Positions 49,839 through 54,881 of a DNA stretch of 54,881 nt are shown in pieces. This DNA is from G013214665 sp964649815 (lineage in GTDB: Bacteria > Pseudomonadota > Alphaproteobacteria > Rhodobacterales > Rhodobacteraceae): the NCBI GenBank assembly GCA_964649815.1, contig CAZYQC010000015.1, positions 1 to 54,881 of the forward strand, in the 5' to 3' direction. The notes under the pieces are model-generated. The model saw only the letters and a program-made list of their open reading frames with translations, made no database searches and was not told where the DNA came from. Made by a program: the position numbers and the translations under genes. Position 1 is the stretch's first letter; each line of letters begins with the position of its first letter.

Positions 49839-50111
49839 ATGCGCATTCCTTGCCCATTATGTGGCGTTCGCGACCGGCGAGAGTTTTATTACCAAGGCGC
49901 TGCGGTTGCTTTGGACCGTCCAGCGCCTGATGCAGATGCTGAAGCCTGGGACAATTACGTTCATCTCAGAGAAAACCTGCCGGGCGACCTTGACGAGTTG
50001 TGGTGCCACGAAGGTGGCTGTGGCGCTTGGCTTGTGGTGACGCGAAACACCGTGACGCACGAAATCAAAGGCGCAAGGCTCGCCACTGACGTAAAAGGGG
50101 CCAAGTCATGA
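49839..50111 (+). CDS. soxD: Sarcosine oxidase subunit delta
   Basis: A 90-residue zinc-binding subunit. It begins with CPLC (residues 5-8) and later has CHEGGC, providing the zinc-ligand cysteines and histidine of SoxD. It stabilises the heterotetramer. It overlaps soxA by 4 bases. Confidence 0.93.
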   Translation: MRIPCPLCGVRDRREFYYQGAAVALDRPAPDADAEAWDNYVHLRENLPGDLDELWCHEGGCGAWLVVTRNTVTHEIKGARLATDVKGAKS

Positions 50112-53047
50112 GGGTCGCTGGAAAAGGTCTTTTGGACCGCACACAGAGCGTCAGTTTTGAATTCGATGGAAACACCTATCGCGGCCATCCGGGCGACACG
50201 CTGGCCTCTGCTCTTTTGGCCAATGACGTTGCGATGGTGGCGCGGTCGTTCAAGTATCATCGGCCGCGGGGCATTTTGACCGCAGGCAGCGAAGAGCCGA
50301 ACGCCTTGATGACGGTTAAGCGCAAGAACGGGGCAGACGATCCGAACGTCCGCGCAACCGTGCAGGAAATTTACGAAGGGCTGACCGTCACCAGCCAAAA
50401 CGCCTGGCCATCCCTTTCGTTTGATGTCCTTTCGGTGAACGATTTGGCGGCTCCGTTTCTTGGGGCTGGGTTTTACTACAAGACTTTCATGTGGCCGCGC
50501 GCTTTTTGGGAAAAAGTCTATGAACCTTTCATCCGGCGCGCCGCTGGCCTGGGGGCATTGAGCGGTGAAAAAGACCCTGATCACTACGATCGGGCTTTTG
50601 CCTTTTGTGATGTTTTGGTCATCGGATCTGGTCCAACCGGGCTGATGGCGGCTTTGACCGCAGCGCGTGCTGGCGCGGATGTCATCGTCGCCGAAGAAGA
50701 CTTTTTGATGGGGGGGCGGTTGAACGCGGAAACGCATGAGATCGACTGCAAGCCAGCCTCCACCTGGGCGTCTGAGACTGTGCAGGCCTTGTCCGAAATG
50801 GACAACGTGCGGCTTATGACGCGGACAACCGTTGCCGGGGCTTACGACCAAGGTACCTTTGGCGCCTTGGAGCGTGTGGGGCACCATGTGGGCGAGAACG
50901 CGCCGCGTGGCCTTGCCAGAGAAACGTTTTGGCGCATCGTGGCCAAACGCACGGTTCTGGCGGCAGGCTCAATCGAGCGTCACATCGCGTTTGAGAACAA
51001 TGACCGACCCGGCGTGATGGCCGCTGGCGCGGTGCGGGCCTATTTGAACCGCTGGGGTGTGGCGCCTGGCAAGGCGATGACGGTGTTTGCCAACAACGAC
51101 AATGCGCACCAGACCGCGCTGGACCTTCAGGCCGCAGGTGTCGAAGTCATCGCCGTTGTCGATAGCCGAGACGACGCCGAAGCGCAGGGCGATTACCGCC
51201 TGATCAAAGGGGCGCATGTCACCGGCGCGACGGGCCGCAAGCATCTTGAAGCGATCAAGATCAACGCGGGCGGAACCGAGACGCTGTTGCAAACGGATTG
51301 TTTGGCCGTGTCCGGCGGATGGAACCCAACGGTGCATTTGACGTGCCACATGAATGGCCGTCCGGTGTGGAATGAGGGCATTCACAGCTTTGTGCCACAG
51401 CCTGACATGATCCCAGGCTTGCGCGCCGCTGGCGCGTGCAACGGCGCGTTTTCGACGGCAGCCTGCTTGGCAGAAGGGCAAGCCGCCGCCGAAGCGGCTT
51501 TGACAGACATCGGTTTCAAAGCCGAGACAGGCGCGCTGCCTGCTGCCGAAGACGGGGCCTATAAGATTACCCCACTCTGGGCGGTGCCGGGCAAAGGACG
51601 CGCTTGGCTTGATTTCCAGAACGACGTGACCGTCAAGGACGTCAAGCAAGCGGCGACCGAGAACTTCCGCTCGGTCGAGCACATGAAGCGCTACACGACG
51701 CAGGGCATGGCCACGGACCAGGGCAAAAACTCGAACGTGGCGGCGCTTGCGATTTTGGCGGATGCCACAGGGCGCGGCATCCCGGAAACAGGCACGACCA
51801 CATTCCGCCCACCGTTTTCGCCGATTGCATTGTCGGCGCTGGGTGCGGGCGCCAAAGAGGCTGGCTTTGCGCCAGAACGCAAAACGACAAGCCACGCTGC
51901 GAGCTTGGAGCGCGGCGCGCCCATGATCGAAGCGGGCCTGTGGTTCCGGCCAAGCTATTTCCCGCGGGCTGGCGAAAAGACATGGCGCGAGTCATGTGAT
52001 CGCGAAGTGGGTTACGTGCGCAACACGGTTGGCACCTGCGATGTGTCGACTTTGGGAAAAATCGACATTCAAGGGCCCGACGCGGCCAAGCTGCTTGATT
52101 TCGCCTATTCGAACATGTTCTCGACGTTGAAAGTCGGGCGGGTTCGCTATGGCTTGATGTTGCGCGAAGATGGTCACGTGATGGATGACGGCACGACCGC
52201 GCGGTTGGGCGAGCATCATTTCGTGATGACGACGACGACGGCGGCGGCGGGGCAGGTCATGCGCCACCTTGAGTTCATTACCCAAGCGCTGCATCCCGAA
52301 TGGGACGTGCGGCTGATGTCGGTCACGGAACAATGGGCGCAGTTTGCAGTTGCCGGACCAAAATCGCGCGAGCTGTTGAACGGGCTCTTGGACGAGCCGA
52401 TTGACGACGAAACATTCCCGTTCATGGCGTGTGGTCCCGTCAAAGTTCAGGGCGTGGCTGGCCGTTTGTTCCGAATTTCGTTTTCGGGCGAGCATGCTTA
52501 CGAAGTTGCCGTTCCATCGAGATATGGCGACAGTCTTTTCCGTCTTTTGGTCGCGCGGGCCGAGGCCCTTGGCGGCGGTGCCTATGGCATGGAAGCGTTG
52601 AACGTTTTGCGGATCGAAAAGGGCTTTATCACCCACTCTGAAATCCACGGTCGTGTCACGGCTTTCGATATCGGAATGGAGCGGATGGTTTCCGCCAAAA
52701 AAGACTGCATGGGCAAAACGATGGCTGCGCGCGAAGGCTTGATGCATGAAGACCGGGAACAGTTGGTGGGCTTCAAGCCTGTTGGGGCGGTCAAACAGCT
52801 GATTGCAGGGGCGCATATCTTTAAAGAAGGCGCATTCGCCAAAGCGGAAAATGACAAGGGATACGTGACCTCGGTCGGGTATTCGCCGACGTTCGGTCAC
52901 TATGTGGGGCTGGGATTTGTAGAGGGGGGCCTCTCCCGAGAAGGGGAGGTCATGAAGATGGTGGACCATCTCAGAGGAGTAGAGACGCGGGTGGAAATCT
53001 GTCATCCGGTCTTCTTCGATCGCGAAGGAGGGCGGACCCGTGGCTAA
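50108..53047 (+). CDS. soxA: Sarcosine oxidase subunit alpha
   Basis: A 979-residue subunit. The N-terminal part (about 1-110) is the ferredoxin-like domain (FEFDGNTYRGHPGDTLASALLAND, without iron-sulfur cysteines), followed by an NAD/FAD-type domain with VIGSGPTGLMAALTAARAG and a C-terminal GcvT-like folate domain (about 600-979; GTCDVSTLGKIDIQGPDAAKLLD and SFSGEHAYEVAVPSRYG). This part receives the methylene group to form methylene-tetrahydrofolate. Length is within the family range of 965-1010. It overlaps soxD by 4 bases and soxG by 8. Confidence 0.95.
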   Translation: MRVAGKGLLDRTQSVSFEFDGNTYRGHPGDTLASALLANDVAMVARSFKYHRPRGILTAGSEEPNALMTVKRKNGADDPNVRATVQEIYEGLTVTSQNAWPSLSFDVLSVNDLAAPFLGAGFYYKTFMWPRAFWEKVYEPFIRRAAGLGALSGEKDPDHYDRAFAFCDVLVIGSGPTGLMAALTAARAGADVIVAEEDFLMGGRLNAETHEIDCKPASTWASETVQALSEMDNVRLMTRTTVAGAYDQGTFGALERVGHHVGENAPRGLARETFWRIVAKRTVLAAGSIERHIAFENNDRPGVMAAGAVRAYLNRWGVAPGKAMTVFANNDNAHQTALDLQAAGVEVIAVVDSRDDAEAQGDYRLIKGAHVTGATGRKHLEAIKINAGGTETLLQTDCLAVSGGWNPTVHLTCHMNGRPVWNEGIHSFVPQPDMIPGLRAAGACNGAFSTAACLAEGQAAAEAALTDIGFKAETGALPAAEDGAYKITPLWAVPGKGRAWLDFQNDVTVKDVKQAATENFRSVEHMKRYTTQGMATDQGKNSNVAALAILADATGRGIPETGTTTFRPPFSPIALSALGAGAKEAGFAPERKTTSHAASLERGAPMIEAGLWFRPSYFPRAGEKTWRESCDREVGYVRNTVGTCDVSTLGKIDIQGPDAAKLLDFAYSNMFSTLKVGRVRYGLMLREDGHVMDDGTTARLGEHHFVMTTTTAAAGQVMRHLEFITQALHPEWDVRLMSVTEQWAQFAVAGPKSRELLNGLLDEPIDDETFPFMACGPVKVQGVAGRLFRISFSGEHAYEVAVPSRYGDSLFRLLVARAEALGGGAYGMEALNVLRIEKGFITHSEIHGRVTAFDIGMERMVSAKKDCMGKTMAAREGLMHEDREQLVGFKPVGAVKQLIAGAHIFKEGAFAKAENDKGYVTSVGYSPTFGHYVGLGFVEGGLSREGEVMKMVDHLRGVETRVEICHPVFFDREGGRTRG

Positions 53048-53585
53048 CCTGATCGCCAAAACCCCGCTGGACAAATTGCCCAGCCGCACTGTGGGATCTG
53101 TAACGCTCCAAGAGGTTGATCTTGGTGCGCTCGCCTCTGTTGCGCCTTACAAGGGCCAATCCAAGGCGTGTTCAGACGCGTTGAAAGAAGCGCATGGCAT
53201 GGCGCTGCCTGGCGCGAACCGGGCAACGGGCAAAGACGGCGCACGCGCAATTTGGTTTGGTCGCGACATGGCGCTGCTCTGTGGGCCCGAGCCTGATGCA
53301 ACGCTGGCAAAATACGCCGCTATCACCGATCAAAGCGACGCCTGGACGACTGTCACGTTGTCGGGCGCGGGGGCCGAAGATGTCTTGTCGCGGCTGGTGC
53401 CAATCGATGTGCGTGCCACGCATTTCAAACGAGGACACACCGCGCGCAGCCAGATCCAGCATATGAATGGATCGATCACGCGCATCGGGTCGGACACGTT
53501 TCTTGTGATGGTGTTTCGGTCGATGGCTGGAACGTTGTTGCACGATTTGGAAACGGCGATGGAAAGCGCCGCCGCGCGCAGCTAA
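53040..53585 (+). CDS. soxG: Sarcosine oxidase subunit gamma
   Basis: A 181-residue SoxG-like protein, related to the folate-binding (YgfZ/GcvT-like) group and needed for full assembly. It starts with a GTG at 53040, within the end of soxA (8-base overlap, with GGAGG just before). It contains the pattern WTTVTLSGAGAEDVLSRLVPIDVR and GSDTFLVMVFRSMAGTLLHDLETA. It ends the sox operon; purU, folD and glyA, often found nearby, are not seen in the window. Confidence 0.9.
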   Translation: MANLIAKTPLDKLPSRTVGSVTLQEVDLGALASVAPYKGQSKACSDALKEAHGMALPGANRATGKDGARAIWFGRDMALLCGPEPDATLAKYAAITDQSDAWTTVTLSGAGAEDVLSRLVPIDVRATHFKRGHTARSQIQHMNGSITRIGSDTFLVMVFRSMAGTLLHDLETAMESAAARS

Positions 53586-53588
53586 CCT

Positions 53589-53611
53589 CTGGCAGGGTCC
53601 GAATCTGCCAG
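53589..53611 (+). terminator. Hairpin after soxG
   Basis: CTGGCAG (53589-53595) and CTGCCAG (53605-53611) form a perfect 7-bp stem three bases after the soxG stop. No T-run follows; the next gene's ribosome site comes directly after, so it may be a weak terminator or a 3' protection element. Confidence 0.5.
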
Positions 53612-53622
53612 TGGGGGTATCC

Positions 53623-53958
53623 ATGTTGTCTCGTTTTGCCTGCGTCCTCGCCTGTACAGTGTCAGCTGGGGCTGTCTTTGCTCAGGCTGAAAAGGAAACC
53701 GTCTGCGCAGTTCAAGGCGATATCGTTGCGGCTATCCAGCAGGCGCGATTGGATCGCGTGTCCAAGGACAAGGTTATCCCGACGATTACCGCTGCCAATC
53801 CCGATTGGCCAAGCTCGGCCCAGACCGCGATGCCCAGTTTGGTCAATTGGATCTATGAACAGCGTCGCCGCGACTTGCGCAAAGTCGAATTGGGCCCGCT
53901 GACCAAGCAGCAATGCCTCGACAATTGGGATCAGTTGAAAACCTTGTCGGGTTCTTGA
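53623..53958 (+). CDS. Small secreted protein of unknown function
   Basis: A 111-residue protein with a signal peptide (MLSRFACVLACTVSAGAVFAQA, cleavage near residue 20) and two cysteines (VCAV and QQCLDNW) that could form a disulfide in the periplasm. The charged middle has repeated Arg and Lys in IYEQRRRDLRKVELG. I do not recognise the family. GGGGG precedes the ATG at 53623; a GTG four codons earlier is less likely. It lies between the sox operon and dnaG and probably has its own expression. Confidence 0.72.
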   Translation: MLSRFACVLACTVSAGAVFAQAEKETVCAVQGDIVAAIQQARLDRVSKDKVIPTITAANPDWPSSAQTAMPSLVNWIYEQRRRDLRKVELGPLTKQQCLDNWDQLKTLSGS

Positions 53959-54007
53959 GCCTATCGGCCTTGTGTTTCCCCGCCCAACGCGGCCTATATT
54001 GTAAGGC

Positions 54008-54881
54008 ATGAGCCTGCCCCCTGGATTCCTTGATGAGTTGCGTACCCGTCTGAGCCTTGCTCAGGTGGCGGGGCGCAAAGTCATGTGGGATGCGCGGAAA
54101 TCAAATCAGGCCAAAGGTGATCTTTGGGCGCCTTGCCCGTTCCACCAGGAAAAAACAGCCAGTTTCCACGTGGATGACCGAAAGGGCTATTACTATTGCT
54201 TCGGTTGCCATGCAAAAGGCGACGCCATTTCATTTGTCCGAGAAACGGAAAACGTGAACTTTATGGAGGCAGTTGAAATTCTGTCTCGAGAAGCGGGCAT
54301 GACGATGCCGGCGCGTGACCCAAAGGCACAGGAAAAGGCGGACAGGCGGTCGCTGTTGGGCGATGTGATGGAAGAAGCCGTCAAGTTCTTTCGCTTGCAA
54401 CTGCGCACAGGGGCCGCTGGCCCTGCGCGGGCCTATCTGGCGGATCGACGCGGTTTGGCCGATGAGGCGCAAGCCCGGTGGGAATTGGGCTATGCGCCAA
54501 ATGCCTGGCAGGCGCTTTGGGATTATCTCAAAGGCAAGGGTATCGCAGATGAACTGATCCTTGAGGCAGGGCTGGCCAAGCCAAGCCAAAAGGGCGGTAA
54601 GCCCTACGATACGTTTCGCGACCGGATCATGTTTCCGATCCGAGACGCCCGCGGGCGCTGCATCGCCTTTGGTGGGCGCGCAATGGATCCCAACGATGGG
54701 GCGAAATACCTCAACTCGCCCGAGACGACCTTGTTCGACAAAAGCCGGACGTTGTTCAATCACGGACCGGCACGGGCTGCGGCTGGAAAAGGGCAGCCGC
54801 TGATTGTTGCCGAAGGGTATATGGACGTCATTGCCTTGTCTGAACATGGCTTTGAGGCCGCTGTTGCCCCCCTTGGCACAG
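54008..54881 (+). CDS. dnaG: DNA primase, N-terminal part (cut by window edge)
   Basis: About 291 codons are present before the right edge; no stop is reached. The zinc-binding domain has CPFH and CFGC (about residues 43-68). The core primase domain follows, and the TOPRIM motif VAEGYMD is near residue 277. The start is the ATG at 54008 (MSLPPGFLDELRTRLSLAQVAG), which matches the family. The gene makes the RNA primers for replication. The sequence between CFGC and the TOPRIM region includes FPIRDARGRCIAFGGRAM, the expected RNA polymerase-domain signature. Confidence 0.95.
   Translation, partial: MSLPPGFLDELRTRLSLAQVAGRKVMWDARKSNQAKGDLWAPCPFHQEKTASFHVDDRKGYYYCFGCHAKGDAISFVRETENVNFMEAVEILSREAGMTMPARDPKAQEKADRRSLLGDVMEEAVKFFRLQLRTGAAGPARAYLADRRGLADEAQARWELGYAPNAWQALWDYLKGKGIADELILEAGLAKPSQKGGKPYDTFRDRIMFPIRDARGRCIAFGGRAMDPNDGAKYLNSPETTLFDKSRTLFNHGPARAAAGKGQPLIVAEGYMDVIALSEHGFEAAVAPLGT

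Noticed and set aside
1..54881. CRISPR arrays, insertion sequences, prophage genes
   Set aside because: No regularly spaced repeats, transposase or phage structural genes were seen on either strand.

Overview
This window looks like a chromosomal segment of a marine alphaproteobacterium of the Roseobacter group (Rhodobacterales). The basis is gene content and order: rpmH-rnpA-yidD with yidC nearby, a NasTS-controlled nitrate operon, soxBDAG, NAD(P)-type glutamate dehydrogenase, RpiR/GntR-controlled ABC and methylamine-type catabolic genes, moderately high GC and many ATGA-type gene overlaps. No database search was possible, so the genus is not assigned.

Layout. 1-5.0 kb is a housekeeping block on the minus strand (rpmH, rnpA, yidD, ttcA, an EAL phosphodiesterase, start of yidC) with one plus-strand alpha/beta hydrolase. 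5.1-8.7 kb is a plus-strand trio: TVP38-like membrane protein, FAD disulfide-oxidoreductase-like protein, orphan histidine kinase. A tRNA-Arg(ACG) follows. 8.9-11.8 kb is a small four-gene redox operon (DUF1330-like, CmcJ/NvfI-type oxygenase, luciferase-like monooxygenase, SDR) divergent from a LysR regulator. 12.8-16.1 kb is a GntR-regulated SsuABC/NMT1-type ABC importer.

16.3-28.0 kb is the most unusual part: a divergent catabolic cluster. Leftward are an RpiR regulator, a GbcA/CntA-type Rieske oxygenase and an aldehyde dehydrogenase. Rightward is a coupled six-gene operon of a dimethylglycine-dehydrogenase-like flavoprotein, an MDR reductase, three tandem enolase-superfamily enzymes and a class III aminotransferase. 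Together these suggest stepwise N-demethylation of a quaternary or N-methylated compound followed by epimerisation, dehydration or lactonisation and transamination. The substrate is not known to me.

28.0-41.0 kb is a complete assimilatory nitrate system: nasT-nasS, then nrtA-nrtB-nrtCD-nirB-nirD-nasA-cysG. A leader between nasS and nrtA contains a candidate ANTAR-binding double hairpin and a strong intrinsic terminator, which fits NasT antitermination. 41.1-42.3 kb encodes a short reductive-dehalogenase-like iron-sulfur protein. 42.5-46.5 kb holds a beta-hydroxyacid dehydrogenase, a small membrane protein and a three-gene Tad-like module (VWA TadG, two TadE-like).

46.9-54.9 kb holds glutamate dehydrogenase, the tetrameric sarcosine oxidase soxBDAG, a small secreted protein and the start of dnaG. 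The demethylating cluster and soxBDAG could act on successive steps of methylated-amine breakdown, delivering one-carbon units to folate and nitrogen to glutamate. Four convergent gene pairs abut or overlap by about 4 bases with no room for terminators.
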